Shown here: positions 55,396 through 64,000 of the stretch, in pieces
Layout: each line of letters begins with the position of its first letter
How positions within the stretch are numbered: position 1 is the first letter of the stretch
Notes under the pieces: model-generated
Seen by the model: the letters and a program-made list of their open reading frames with translations, nothing else
Told to the model about the DNA's origin: nothing
The model's database searches: none
Origin: Plantibacter sp. VKM Ac-2880
GTDB lineage: Bacteria; Actinomycetota; Actinomycetes; Actinomycetales; Microbacteriaceae
Length of the DNA: 64,000 nucleotides
Direction of reading: 5' to 3'
NCBI RefSeq assembly: GCF_015351235.1
Contig: NZ_JADKSJ010000001.1
Coordinates: 124,001 to 188,000 of the forward strand
Made by a program: the position numbers and the translations under genes

Positions 55396-57141
55396 CTACT
55401 GTTCCTTGATGACGTTGACGGGGGTCGACGACGGCGATCCGGACGAGGTGCCGGTGCTGCACCGGACCGCGTACGACACGGTCAGCTGCCCCACGGCGTC
55501 GACCGTGATGGTGCCGGTGGTGGTGTTCGCGTCGAACTGCCCGGAGGAGTTGTTCTGGAAGTACCCACCGGAGACGGCGACGGTGTAGCCCAGGAAGTCA
55601 GCACCGGTCGGGCAGGCGTTCTGCAGCGCGAGCCAGTCGACCTTGATCGTGGTCGAGGTCGCGTCCTTCGGGATGACGAGCGAGCCGTCGTCGAGGGAGG
55701 ACTGGTCGAGCTTCGGAGCCTCGGTCGGCGGGTCGATGACGGCGACCTCGTCGTAGACGGTCAGCGTGATGGCGGAACCCGTCTTGACGTTGCCCGTGGG
55801 GTTCACGTCGTAGACGGTGTCGACCTGCTCCGGAGTCGTCGCCGGGTTGCCGACGTTCTTCGAGACGCTGAAGTTGTAGGGCGGTGCACTGAAGATGGTG
55901 TTGAGCTCTTCGAAGGACCGACCCTGGAGGTCGCTGAGGTTGATCGGGAAGATCGTCGGCGTCGGGGTGGGTGTCGGCGTCGGGGTCTTGGTCTTCGTCG
56001 GTGCGGCGGAGCTGGCGGTGGCCGTCGGCGTGGTCCCGCCGGCGTCGTTCCCCTGGTTCGCGAACACGGCGATGAGCGAACCCACCAGCACGATGACGAG
56101 GAGCGCGACCAGACCGATGAGCGGCCAGGTCCACTTGCTGCGCTTCTTCTTCTCGCCCTCGACCGCTGGGTCGTCCTCGAGCTGCTCGGCCTCTGCTGCC
56201 GACAGCAACTGCGTGGTGGCGTCGTCGGCGGCCGGCATGCGGCGCGTCTGGTCCATCACGGTGGTCGCGGCTTCGCCGGCTCCACCGAGGATCATCGGGA
56301 CGGCTGCGGCCGCAGCGTTGAGGTCGCCACGGCGGAGGGCCTGGGCGGCCCGGGCGACGTGCGCGGAGGACGCGGGGCGATCGACCGGGTTCTTGGCGAT
56401 CATCGACATGACGAAACGGCGGACCGGCTCGGCGATCGTGACCGGGAGCTCTGGCGGGGCCTCGTTGATCTGGGCCATCGCGATGGCGACCTGCGACTCG
56501 CCCGTGAACGGACGGCGTCCGGCCAGGCACTCGTACGCGACGATGCCGAGGGAGTAGATGTCGGTCGACGGCGACGCCGGGTGCCCGCTCGCCTGCTCCG
56601 GCGAGAGGTACTGGACCGTGCCCATGACCTGACCGGTCGCGGTGAGCGGCACCTGGTCGGCGATGCGGGCGATGCCGAAGTCGGTGATCTTGACGCGGCC
56701 GTCGGGCGTGATCAGCAGGTTGCCCGGCTTGATGTCGCGGTGGACGAGGCCGGCTGCGTGCGCGGCCTGCAGGGCCGACGAGGTCTGCGCGACGATGTCG
56801 AGCACCTTGTCGGTGGGGAGCACGCGCTCGCGCTCGAGCACCGTCGAGAGCGCCTCGCCGGGGACGAGTTCCATGACGAGGAAGGCGCTGCCATCCTCCT
56901 CGCCGTAGTCGAAGACGTTGGCGATGCCCTCGTGGTTCACCAGGGCGGCGTGCCGAGCCTCTGCACGGAAGCGCTCGAGGAACCCGGGGTCCCCCATGTA
57001 CTCGTCCTTGAGGATCTTGATGGCGATGGTACGGCCGATGACGAGGTCAGTGGCCTGCCACACCTCGCCCATTCCACCGATCGCAATACGAGATTGCAGT
57101 TCGTAGCGACCTCCGAAGGTCAGCCCGGCTGTCGGTCTCAT
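55396..57141 (-). CDS. pknA: Ser/Thr protein kinase (PknA-like) with one PASTA-like domain
   Basis: The 581-aa protein has kinase motifs ([40 protein letters not shown]), a Gln/Glu/Thr linker, one membrane helix (near [18 protein letters not shown]), a Pro/Thr-rich linker and one PASTA-like domain before an extra C-terminal module. Actinobacterial PknA normally lacks PASTA domains, so this longer form is slightly unusual. It overlaps pbpA by 4 bp (ATGA). Confidence 0.92.
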   Translation of the reverse strand: MRPTAGLTFGGRYELQSRIAIGGMGEVWQATDLVIGRTIAIKILKDEYMGDPGFLERFRAEARHAALVNHEGIANVFDYGEEDGSAFLVMELVPGEALSTVLERERVLPTDKVLDIVAQTSSALQAAHAAGLVHRDIKPGNLLITPDGRVKITDFGIARIADQVPLTATGQVMGTVQYLSPEQASGHPASPSTDIYSLGIVAYECLAGRRPFTGESQVAIAMAQINEAPPELPVTIAEPVRRFVMSMIAKNPVDRPASSAHVARAAQALRRGDLNAAAAAVPMILGGAGEAATTVMDQTRRMPAADDATTQLLSAAEAEQLEDDPAVEGEKKKRSKWTWPLIGLVALLVIVLVGSLIAVFANQGNDAGGTTPTATASSAAPTKTKTPTPTPTPTPTIFPINLSDLQGRSFEELNTIFSAPPYNFSVSKNVGNPATTPEQVDTVYDVNPTGNVKTGSAITLTVYDEVAVIDPPTEAPKLDQSSLDDGSLVIPKDATSTTIKVDWLALQNACPTGADFLGYTVAVSGGYFQNNSSGQFDANTTTGTITVDAVGQLTVSYAVRCSTGTSSGSPSSTPVNVIKEQ

Positions 57142-58613
57142 TTATTCAGCACCGCCTCTAGTACTTTCTTCGCGATCGGCGCGGCCACGAGGTTGCCGTA
57201 ACCGTCCTGTCCGAGTCCACCGCCATCTTCAACAACGACCGCCACGGCGACCTTGGGGTCGTCCGCGGGCGCGAAACCGGTGAACCACAGCGTGTACGGA
57301 TCGTCCGATCCGTTCTGTGCCGTGCCTGTCTTTCCAGCCACATCGACCCCATCTATTCTTGCATTAGTCGCAGCACCGCTCTGGACGCCCTGGACCATGA
57401 TGTCCGTGATCTCCTTGGCCACCTCGCTCGTGATCGGCTGCGACAACTGCGCCGGTTCGAACTCCTTCAGCACGCTCAGATCCGGGTTCACGACGCGGTT
57501 GACGAGCTGCGGGTTGCAGACGACACCGCCGTTCGCGATGCCCGCCGAGACCATGGCCATCTGGAGCGCCGAGGCCCGGACCGTGTACTGCCCGAAGGCG
57601 GCCATGGCGGTCTGGTCGTCACTCAGCGCGTTGGGGAACGTGCTCGGCTGCATCGGCATGGGGTTGAGGCCGGTCCCCGTGATGTTCACGTCCATGTTGA
57701 AGCCGAAGCTCTGCGCCATGTCGCGGATCTTCTCGTACCCGAGCTCGACACCGAGCTCGGCCAGCGGGATGTTGCAGCTGAGTTGGACGGCCGTCGCGAT
57801 GGAGACGGTCGCCCCACCGCCGCAGCTGCCGCCCTCCGAGTTGCGGATCACGGTGCTCGTGCCGGGGAGGGTGTATGTCGACGGGTTCGGGAACTCCGAC
57901 TCCGGCGTGTACTGGCCGGAGGCGAACGCGGCCGCCGCGGTGACGAGCTTGAACGTGGACCCGGGCGGATCGAGATCGCCGTCGACGCCCTTGTTCAGCA
58001 GCGGCTGACGGTCGTCGTCGTCGAGGGCGCGGTAGGCGTCGAGGACGGCGGCGTTGTCGTGGCTCGCGAGCACGTTCGGGTCGTAGCCGGGGCTCGACAC
58101 GGACGCGAGGATCTTGCCGGTCTTCGGCTCGATCGCGACGATCGCGCCCTCCTGGTCGCCGAGGGCGTCGAACGCGGCCTGCTGCACGACGGGGTCGAGC
58201 GTGACCTCGACGGCGGCACCCTTGGGAGCTTGCCCGGAGATGAGCCGGTTGATGGAGTCGAGGAACTGCGAGTTCGACGTACCGCTCAGGTAGTCGTTCG
58301 TCGCCAGCTCGAGCCCGGAGGATCCCTGCGTCGGCGAGAAGTAACCGGTGACGGGCGCGTACAACGGACCGTTCGCGTAGACGCGCTGGTACTTGTACTC
58401 GTCGTCGCTCGCGACCGATGAGGCGATCGCGGTGCCGTCCGTCAGGAGGATGGGGCCGCGTTCCGTGCGGTAGCTGTCGTACAGCGTGCGCGTGTTGCGG
58501 CCGTCGGCGTTGAGGGTGTCGGCCTGGAACATCTGGATGATGGTCGTCGACCCGAACAGGGCCAGGAACATCGCCAGCACGACGATGCTCACCCGCTTGA
58601 GTTCACGATTCAT
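57138..58613 (-). CDS. pbpA: Penicillin-binding protein 2-like transpeptidase (PbpA)
   Basis: The 491-aa class B PBP has an N-terminal membrane helix (about 8-28), a dimerisation domain and the transpeptidase motifs PGSTFK (Ser-Thr-Phe-Lys nucleophile region), SCN (in [12 protein letters not shown]) and KTGTAQ. It cross-links peptidoglycan together with RodA. It overlaps both neighbours (4 bp each), so translation is tightly coupled. Confidence 0.95.
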   Translation of the reverse strand: MNRELKRVSIVVLAMFLALFGSTTIIQMFQADTLNADGRNTRTLYDSYRTERGPILLTDGTAIASSVASDDEYKYQRVYANGPLYAPVTGYFSPTQGSSGLELATNDYLSGTSNSQFLDSINRLISGQAPKGAAVEVTLDPVVQQAAFDALGDQEGAIVAIEPKTGKILASVSSPGYDPNVLASHDNAAVLDAYRALDDDDRQPLLNKGVDGDLDPPGSTFKLVTAAAAFASGQYTPESEFPNPSTYTLPGTSTVIRNSEGGSCGGGATVSIATAVQLSCNIPLAELGVELGYEKIRDMAQSFGFNMDVNITGTGLNPMPMQPSTFPNALSDDQTAMAAFGQYTVRASALQMAMVSAGIANGGVVCNPQLVNRVVNPDLSVLKEFEPAQLSQPITSEVAKEITDIMVQGVQSGAATNARIDGVDVAGKTGTAQNGSDDPYTLWFTGFAPADDPKVAVAVVVEDGGGLGQDGYGNLVAAPIAKKVLEAVLNK

Positions 58614-60007
58614 GAGACCACCGCCTTGGGTTGGGTTCGGACCGTATCGGAGATGCGGAGCAGCACGGCGATGATGATCCAGTTCGCGACGAGGGACGAT
58701 CCACCGGCGGCCAGGAACGGCGTGGTGAGACCGGTGAGCGGGATGATGCGCGTCACGCCGCCGACGACGACGAAGACCTGGAGGGCGACTGTGAACGCCA
58801 GGCCGATGGAGAGCAGCTTGCCGAAGTCGTCGGTGCCCGCGTAGCCGACCCGGAACCCGCGGGAGACGAGCAACAGGTAGAGCGCGAAGATGGCGAACAG
58901 ACCGGCGAGACCGAGCTCCTCACCGAGGCTGGCGATGATGTAGTCGCTCTGCGGGACCGGCGTGATCTCCGGCATGCCCTGGCCGAGACCGGTACCGAGG
59001 AGGCCGCCGTGGGCGAGACCGAAGATGCCCTGGACGAGCTGGTAGCTGCCGCCGTCGCGGTCGAAGACCTCTGGGTTGAAGGCGTCCCACCAGTTGTGGA
59101 ACCGACCGGCGACGTAGGACAGCGTCTGGCCGGCGATGAACGCCCCGGCGAAGAACATCGTGAGGCCGATGATGATCCAACTGGCACGGCTGGTCGCGAC
59201 GTACAGCATGACGAGGAACATGCCGAAGTAGAGCAGACCCGTTCCGAGGTCGCGCTGGAACACGATCACGCCCATCGCCATCGCCCAGACGACGAGGATC
59301 GGGCCCAGGTCGCGCAGGCGGGGGAACTGCACACCGAGGAACTTCTTCCCGACCATCGACAGGCTGTCGCGGGTGCGGACGAGGTACCCGGCGAAGAAGA
59401 CGGCGAGGGCGATCTTCGCGATCTCACCGGGCTGGAACGTGACCGCGTCGCCGATCCCGATCCAGACGCGCGCACCGTTGACCTCTCGACCGATGCCCGG
59501 GAGCAGCGGCAGGAGGAGGAGGACGAACGCGAAGAGGCCGGCGACGTAGGTGTACTTGAAGAGGATGCGGTGGTTCCGGATGATGAGGACGACCGCGATG
59601 GCCCCGCCGATGGCGATCGCACTCCAAACCATCTGCCGGACGGCCGCGCTCTCCCAGCCGGCGTCGCCGAGGGCGATGTCGATCCGGTAGATCTCCGCGA
59701 TGCCGATCCCGCCGAGCACGGTGGCGATCGGCAGGAGGAACGGGTCGGCCTCCGCCGCGGTGTAGCGGAGCACGATGTGGAACGCGAGGACGAGGAGGGA
59801 CAGTCCGGAGCCGAAGGTGATCAGGGCGAAGTCGAGATGGCCGAGCGCGCCGAGCTGCACGAGCATGACGGCGACCGCGTTGATCGCGAAGGCGAAGATG
59901 AGCAGGGCCAACTCGAGGTTGCGGAGCTTCTTCGGGAGCCGGAGCCGACGCATCGTCTTGATGACGCCGGTGTCGGCCTGGATCGGGGCTGCGACGTCAC
60001 TGGTCAT
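58610..60007 (-). CDS. rodA: FtsW/RodA/SpoVE-family glycosyltransferase
   Basis: The 465-aa SEDS protein has about 10-11 membrane helices, with GREVNGARVWIGIGDAVTFQPGE near the middle, the conserved Asp in SYVAGRFHNWWDAFNPE and a C-terminal LLLVSRGFRVG. It polymerises lipid II with its partner PbpA. It has a short hydrophilic C-terminal tail. It overlaps the phosphatase gene by 11 bp. Confidence 0.95.
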   Translation of the reverse strand: MTSDVAAPIQADTGVIKTMRRLRLPKKLRNLELALLIFAFAINAVAVMLVQLGALGHLDFALITFGSGLSLLVLAFHIVLRYTAAEADPFLLPIATVLGGIGIAEIYRIDIALGDAGWESAAVRQMVWSAIAIGGAIAVVLIIRNHRILFKYTYVAGLFAFVLLLLPLLPGIGREVNGARVWIGIGDAVTFQPGEIAKIALAVFFAGYLVRTRDSLSMVGKKFLGVQFPRLRDLGPILVVWAMAMGVIVFQRDLGTGLLYFGMFLVMLYVATSRASWIIIGLTMFFAGAFIAGQTLSYVAGRFHNWWDAFNPEVFDRDGGSYQLVQGIFGLAHGGLLGTGLGQGMPEITPVPQSDYIIASLGEELGLAGLFAIFALYLLLVSRGFRVGYAGTDDFGKLLSIGLAFTVALQVFVVVGGVTRIIPLTGLTTPFLAAGGSSLVANWIIIAVLLRISDTVRTQPKAVVS

Positions 60008-61241
60008 CGGTCACCCGCAGACGTTTCACGATGTCGAGGGCCTCGGAGAACGAGGAGGCGCTGATGGTCTGGTCGACGGCCTGGCGGTCGAAGTCGGAGA
60101 GCGAACCGAGCGGGATGCCAGTGTCCTCCTTGACGCTCGACAGCTGGATCGGCCCGACGTCCTGCTGGATCCCCTGGTAGATGACGACTGTGTCGGTGTC
60201 GCCACCGACGAAGTAGCGCGTCTGGGTCCAGGCGTATCCGAGCACGACGCCACCGACGATAGCGACGATGACGACGATGAGTCCGACGAGCCAGGTGATG
60301 CGGCGGCGCCTCGCACGGCGCTCGTCCTCCTCGATCAGCTCGTCGAGGTAGTCCTCCGACGCCGGCTCGAAGTGGGAGTTGCCGAGCGAGGTGACGCGCC
60401 CCGGGTGCAGCCAGCTGTTCGGGATGAGCGAGGGTTTCTTCACCGAGGGGGTGAGCGCGAAGGCGACGGGCTTCGAGGCGGAACCGACGACGACCGGATC
60501 GGCGTCGCCGACCGGCTGGTCGACGATGTCGACGACGACGACGGTCACGTTGTCGGGTGCGCCGCGGTCGAGGCTCTGTCGGACGAGCTTCTCGGCGGTC
60601 CGCTGCGCCGACAACTCCTCAGTGAGCGTGGCGGCGATGTGCGGCTCGTCGACGACGCCCGAGAGGCCGTCTGAGCAGAGGATCCAGCGATCGCCCGGCT
60701 GCGTGCCGAGCGTCATCGTGTCGATCTCGGGCGAAGCGTCGACGTCACCGAGGACGCGCATGAGCACGGATCGGCGCGGGTGCACCATCGCCTCCTCCGC
60801 CGTGATCCGGCCGGAGTCGACGAGGCGCTGGACGAAGGTGTGGTCGACCGTGATCTGGCTGAGCTCGCCCTCGCGGAACAGGTAGATGCGGGAGTCACCG
60901 ATGTGGGCGATGGCGACCTCGTTGCCGATGACCGCGAGGGCGGACACCGTGGTGCCCATGCCCGTGAGTTCCCGGTGCTTCGAGACCGTCTCGCCGAGGA
61001 TGGAGTTGGCCGCGAGGATGGCCGCCTGCAGCGTCGCCTCTGCCGCTTCCGACGAGGGATACGGCTCGTCTGCTTCGATGATGCGGTTCAGTGCCATCGC
61101 GGAGGCGACGTCGCCTCCGGCGTGGCCACCCATGCCGTCGGCGACGACGAACAGGTGACGCCCGGAATACCCGGAGTCCTGGTTGTTTGAGCGCACTTTA
61201 CCCACATGGGAGAGCGCCGCGCCGGCGCCGCTGGTCGTCAC
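59997..61241 (-). CDS. pstP: PP2C-family Ser/Thr phosphatase (PstP-like)
   Basis: The 414-aa protein has metal and catalytic motifs (RSNNQDS, VVADGMGGHAGG, IGDSRIYLFREG, LCSDGLSG), then a membrane helix (near WLVGLIVVIVAIVGGVVLGY) and a short extracellular C-terminal part. It removes phosphates added by PknA and PknB. GTG 61241 is chosen (VTTSGAGAALSHVG); it starts 4 bp after the FhaB stop. Confidence 0.94.
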   Translation of the reverse strand: MTTSGAGAALSHVGKVRSNNQDSGYSGRHLFVVADGMGGHAGGDVASAMALNRIIEADEPYPSSEAAEATLQAAILAANSILGETVSKHRELTGMGTTVSALAVIGNEVAIAHIGDSRIYLFREGELSQITVDHTFVQRLVDSGRITAEEAMVHPRRSVLMRVLGDVDASPEIDTMTLGTQPGDRWILCSDGLSGVVDEPHIAATLTEELSAQRTAEKLVRQSLDRGAPDNVTVVVVDIVDQPVGDADPVVVGSASKPVAFALTPSVKKPSLIPNSWLHPGRVTSLGNSHFEPASEDYLDELIEEDERRARRRRITWLVGLIVVIVAIVGGVVLGYAWTQTRYFVGGDTDTVVIYQGIQQDVGPIQLSSVKEDTGIPLGSLSDFDRQAVDQTISASSFSEALDIVKRLRVTDDQ

Positions 61242-61245
61242 CGGG

Positions 61246-61782
61246 TTACCGCCGCAGCTCGAAACTGGTCTGGCCGACCTTGACAGGGGTGTCGAGCGGG
61301 ATCTGCGTCGGGACACTCACGCGCTTGCCGGCGAGGAAGGTGCCGTTGGTGGAATCCAGGTCCTGGACCATCCACTCGTCGTTCCAGAGCATGAGCCGTG
61401 CGTGATGGGTCGAGGTGTAGTCGTCGCGGATGATGAGCCCCGAGTCGGCCGACCGGCCGATGGTGATCGGCTCGCGGCCGAGGGGCAGCTCGGTGCCCTG
61501 TTTCGGACCGGAGACGATGACGAGGCGGGACGTGTTGTCGACGGTCGCACGCGCGGGTGTGCCGTTCGAGCCGCTCGGTGCCGGCCGGCTGGGAGCCGGC
61601 GCGGTCGCCGCCCGCATCGGCTGCGGCGGCGTGGCCGGCGCACCGTTGGACGACTGCGGTTGCGGCTTGCGGGTGCGCGGACCGAAGAGGTCGGTGCGGA
61701 GGGCGTAGACGATGCCGAAGACGAACGTCCAGAGCAGGAGCAGGAAGCCGATGCGGAGGACCAGCAGGGTCAGTTCGCTCAC
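61246..61782 (-). CDS. fhaB: FHA-domain membrane protein (FhaB/FipA-like)
   Basis: The 178-aa protein has an N-terminal membrane helix (about 4-28), a Pro/Ala-rich linker and a C-terminal FHA domain (about 75-178; GREPITIGRSADSGLIIRDD...STNGTFLAG) that binds phosphothreonine. It links kinases to the division and elongation machines. The GTG start 61782 overlaps the FhaA stop by 4 bp (GTGA). Confidence 0.93.
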   Translation of the reverse strand: MSELTLLVLRIGFLLLLWTFVFGIVYALRTDLFGPRTRKPQPQSSNGAPATPPQPMRAATAPAPSRPAPSGSNGTPARATVDNTSRLVIVSGPKQGTELPLGREPITIGRSADSGLIIRDDYTSTHHARLMLWNDEWMVQDLDSTNGTFLAGKRVSVPTQIPLDTPVKVGQTSFELRR

Positions 61783-62525
61783 GCGCCGTCTCCCCACGAG
61801 TCGCTGAAGGACGACACGTCGTGACGCCGGGTCGCGTCGCTCATCCGTCGGTCCGATCCGGCGGCCTGGGCCACGACCCGGAAGACGATCCTGGTGCGGC
61901 CGATCTCGATGACGGCGTCGGGGGAGAGTGCCGCCTGGCGGAAGGGCTGGCCGTTGAGCTTCGAGCCGTTGGTGGAGCCGAGGTCCCGCGCCTGTCCGGC
62001 GTTGCCGTCCCAGAGGATCTCGACGTGCTTCCGCGACGTGCCCGTGTCGGGGATGGTGATGTCGGCCTCGGTGCCACGGCCGATGACGGTGCGGGCCTGG
62101 GTGATCGGGTAGCGCTTGCCGCCGATGTCGAGCACGGGCGCCCAGGTGACGGAGCCCTTGAGGTTGACGCTGTCGATCTGGACGAGGCCGTCGGGCAGGG
62201 AGCGGTCGCCGGACAGTCGGATGGTCACCGCGCCGGGGAAGGAGTAGCCCTGGCTCTTGGCGTGCTTCTGGACGAGCGAATCGAGCTCGTCGATGAGCGA
62301 GGGCCCGATGGCGTCCATGCGCTCGAAGTCGGTGGGCGACATGCGGACGGTGAACTTGTTGGGCACGAGGATGCGGTCGCGGGAGACGACGGCGGCCTTG
62401 GTGTCGAGTTCGCGTCGGAGGGCGCTCGTGATCTCGACCGGCTGGAGTCCGGACTTGAAGGTCTTCGCGAAGGCGCCGTTGACGGCGCGTTCGAGTCCCT
62501 TCTCGAAGTTGTCCAGAATGCCCAC
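61779..62525 (-). CDS. fhaA: FhaA-like protein (DUF3662 plus FHA domain)
   Basis: The 248-aa protein has an N-terminal DUF3662 domain (about 1-125; MGILDNFEKGLERAVNGAF) and a C-terminal FHA domain (about 150-230; GTEADITIPDTGTSRKHVEI and STNGSKLNG). FhaA binds phosphorylated MurJ in mycobacteria, where it slows wall synthesis. It lacks the long Pro-rich linker of mycobacterial FhaA. It is the first gene of the fhaA-to-pknB leftward cluster; a promoter should lie in 62526-62760. Confidence 0.93.
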   Translation of the reverse strand: MGILDNFEKGLERAVNGAFAKTFKSGLQPVEITSALRRELDTKAAVVSRDRILVPNKFTVRMSPTDFERMDAIGPSLIDELDSLVQKHAKSQGYSFPGAVTIRLSGDRSLPDGLVQIDSVNLKGSVTWAPVLDIGGKRYPITQARTVIGRGTEADITIPDTGTSRKHVEILWDGNAGQARDLGSTNGSKLNGQPFRQAALSPDAVIEIGRTRIVFRVVAQAAGSDRRMSDATRRHDVSSFSDSWGDGA

Positions 62526-62763
62526 GGTCTCTCGATTCGTGTCGGTGTCCTGGCAATGTTAGACGGTTTGGCTGTACAGGAGGCCAATCGACGCCGGTGC
62601 CGACGCCAGGTGTTCACCCGCTCGGCAGGCCGGGATCGGGCCCTGTGGAGGAGCCTCGTGGCCGTTTCGTCCCGCTCTGGCGCGGATCTCCGGTGTTCTC
62701 CGCCGTGGGTTCCGCGTGCTATCCTCGATAAGTTGCCGCGAGAGCGGTGACGTCTGGTGTCTC

Positions 62764-62850
62764 GCGCGAGTGGCGGAATTGGCAGACGCGCTGGCTTCAG
62801 GTGCCAGTGCTCGAAAGGGCGTGCGGGTTCAAGTCCCGCCTCGCGCACCA
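62764..62850 (+). tRNA. tRNA-Leu (CAG)
   Basis: Class II tRNA of 87 nt including encoded CCA: acceptor GCGCGAG/CTCGCGC, D arm TGGCGGAATTGGCAGACGCG, anticodon stem CTGGC/GCCAG with loop TTCAGGT (anticodon CAG), long variable arm TGCTCGAAAGGGCGT, T-arm GGGTTCAAGTCCC. Confidence 0.97.
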
Positions 62851-62896
62851 GGGCGGTTCACGTAAAAACGCGAATCAGTTCATGAAATTCGAGTTC

Positions 62897-62930
62897 GGCG
62901 GTTGCCTCGGTGAAAATCGAGGCAACCGCC
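62897..62930 (+). terminator. Terminator after tRNA-Leu
   Basis: GGCGGTTGCCTCG pairs perfectly with CGAGGCAACCGCC (13 bp, 8-nt loop), followed by GCTTCATTTT. Confidence 0.85.
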
Positions 62931-62946
62931 GCTTCATTTTCGGGCC

Positions 62947-63307
62947 TCAGCGTGGTTCGTGACTGAGTTCTGCTGCAGGACGCGTCCGCACAGTCGGCGA
63001 CGGCTCGAACAACAGTTCCGTGATTGATACCGGGACCCGCAACTCCCGAGTGATCGCCTCGAAGGTGGGGGTGGTTTCCTTCTTCATGTGGTGGAGCTCG
63101 CGCCAGCGCTCGGTGATGACGTTGGTGACTGAGCGGACGACCTTCTCCTTCTTGAACTTCTCCGAGAGCTCGTCGGCTGCTTTCGTGAGATGCTCACCGA
63201 ACGCATCGGACCATTGCGCGGCACGCCACAGCCGACCGCAAGCGGATGGACTCCGGGTCGGGGCCAAAGCTCTGAAAGTTCTGGAGCGTGAGTCTTTCCA
63301 GGAACAT
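62947..63307 (-). pseudogene. Broken OLD-family ATP-dependent nuclease gene (remnant)
   Basis: From ATG 63307 the minus strand reads MFLERLTLQNFQSFGPDPES, a typical AAA/RecF-like N-terminus of OLD-family nucleases, but the frame stops after about 39 residues. The next frame continues AAQWSDAFGEHLTKAADELS and ITERWRELHHMKKETTPTFE, which resembles a later internal part of the same family (the RWxELHxG..PxFE stretch). Walker A and the TOPRIM nuclease region are missing. The gene has therefore lost internal sequence and a reading frame. It lies just beyond the tRNA-Leu terminator. Confidence 0.65.
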
Positions 63308-63338
63308 CGTGCCTCTTTCTGCGGCGCTGTCGGGGAGA

Positions 63339-63995
63339 TCAGGGGGTACGTGATGCCTGCAGGTACGTGAGCACTGCTTTCACACGCCGGTTCTCATCTA
63401 CGGGGCTCAGGCCGAGCTTCTGGAAGATGCGTCCGACGTGCTTACCGACCGCGGGGTCGCTGAGCACGAGCTTCTCGGCGATGGCGGCGTTTGATTGGCC
63501 GTCCGCCATGAGAATGAGGACTTCGGTCTCCCGTGGCGTGAGCGTATCCAACGGGCCGGGGTGTGCGCTGCTGAGGAGGTGCTGGACCACATGAGGGTCG
63601 ATAGTCGTCCCCCCGCTGGCGATGTTCTGCAGTGCGCCGGCGAAGTCACGCACCCGGTTAATGCGGTCCTTGAGCAGATACCCGACGGCACCTTCGGGCA
63701 GTGTGAGGAGACGGCGGGCGTTCATGTCCGCGAGGTACTGCGAAAGGACGAGGATCGGCTGGTGCGGGTGCTGCTCCCGGATGCGAAGGGCGGCCTGCAG
63801 GCCGTCGTCCTTGTTCGCGGGTGGCATGCGGACGTCGGTGATGATGATGTCGGGAGCACTGTCCAGTCGCGCGTACGCTTCCTCCAGCTGGGGTGCCGTC
63901 TCGGCGGCGCCCACCACCGTGTGGCCCAGCCGCTCGAGCAGAGCGATGAGTGCTTCACGCAGTAGCGCTGAGTCCTCAGCGATCAGTATTCGCAT
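63339..63995 (-). CDS. NarL/LuxR-type response regulator
   Basis: The 218-aa protein has a receiver (MRILIAEDSALLREAL; phospho-Asp in DIIITDVRMPPANKDDG; Lys in GYLLKDRI) and LuxR HTH (LTPRETEVLILMADGQSNAAIAEKLVLSDPAVGKHVGRIFQKL). The kinase gene is not in the window but is probably just beyond its right edge on the same strand. This pair is distinct from the one at 44-46 kb. Confidence 0.92.
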   Translation of the reverse strand: MRILIAEDSALLREALIALLERLGHTVVGAAETAPQLEEAYARLDSAPDIIITDVRMPPANKDDGLQAALRIREQHPHQPILVLSQYLADMNARRLLTLPEGAVGYLLKDRINRVRDFAGALQNIASGGTTIDPHVVQHLLSSAHPGPLDTLTPRETEVLILMADGQSNAAIAEKLVLSDPAVGKHVGRIFQKLGLSPVDENRRVKAVLTYLQASRTP

Positions 63996-64000
63996 GCAAG

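Overview
The window is a high-GC actinobacterial chromosome segment around the replication origin. Gene content and order (MurJ-TrxB-TrxA-ParB-ParA-RsmG-Jag-YidC-YidD-RnpA-RpmH | DnaA-oriC-DnaN-Gnd-RecF-DciA-GyrB-GyrA-DUF3566-tRNA-Ile-tRNA-Ala, then PpiA-rhomboid-CrgA-sortase-PabA-PknB-PknA-PbpA-RodA-PstP-FhaB-FhaA-tRNA-Leu) fit Actinomycetota, and the protein set resembles Microbacteriaceae. The genus cannot be fixed from the sequence alone.

Layout. 1-16.7 kb is an ordinary accessory and housekeeping arm: a FurA-catalase pair (catalase cut by the window edge), a TetR regulator, a PlsC acyltransferase, a stand-alone DUF3320 protein, a membrane-anchored esterase-like hydrolase, small stress proteins (CsbD, GlsB), a PfpI-like protein, a G5/excalibur surface protein, a J-domain/NERD fusion, an epimerase, a methyltransferase, a large RND permease and a DHA2-type MFS pump. 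16.8-24.6 kb carries cell-envelope (DUF6049, MurJ), thioredoxin and chromosome-partitioning (ParB, ParA) genes. 24.6-27.2 kb is an unusually large gene-poor stretch with parS sites and DnaA boxes. 27.2-41.7 kb is the classic oriC neighbourhood: the rpmH-rnpA-yidD-yidC-jag-rsmG operon runs left, and dnaA, oriC, dnaN, gnd, recF, dciA, gyrB, gyrA and DUF3566 run right. 41.8-48.6 kb starts with two tRNAs and holds an accessory block: a pyroglutamyl-peptidase-like lipoprotein and an ABC transporter with its two-component system. 48.6-62.5 kb returns to the conserved core, ending in the Ser/Thr kinase, elongation and FHA cluster. The right end holds tRNA-Leu, a broken OLD-family nuclease gene and a LuxR-type response regulator.

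How it works together. DnaA, oriC, DnaN, RecF, DciA and gyrase serve replication; ParA, ParB and nine parS or near-parS sites serve origin segregation. YidC, YidD, Jag, RnpA and RpmH form the insertase/ribosome cluster. PknA/PknB, PstP, FhaA/FhaB, PbpA, RodA, CrgA and MurJ control and carry out polar wall growth and septation.

The points most worth a second look are a compact DnaA-box cluster next to crgA about 19 kb from oriC, a coiled-coil insertion in the RND permease, a secreted Pcp-like lipoprotein with Ser where the catalytic Cys should be, a SigR/SigH-type promoter in front of trxBA, parS sites fused with the parA start and the parB terminator, and a short structured intergenic repeat that has become the C-terminal tail of PabA.
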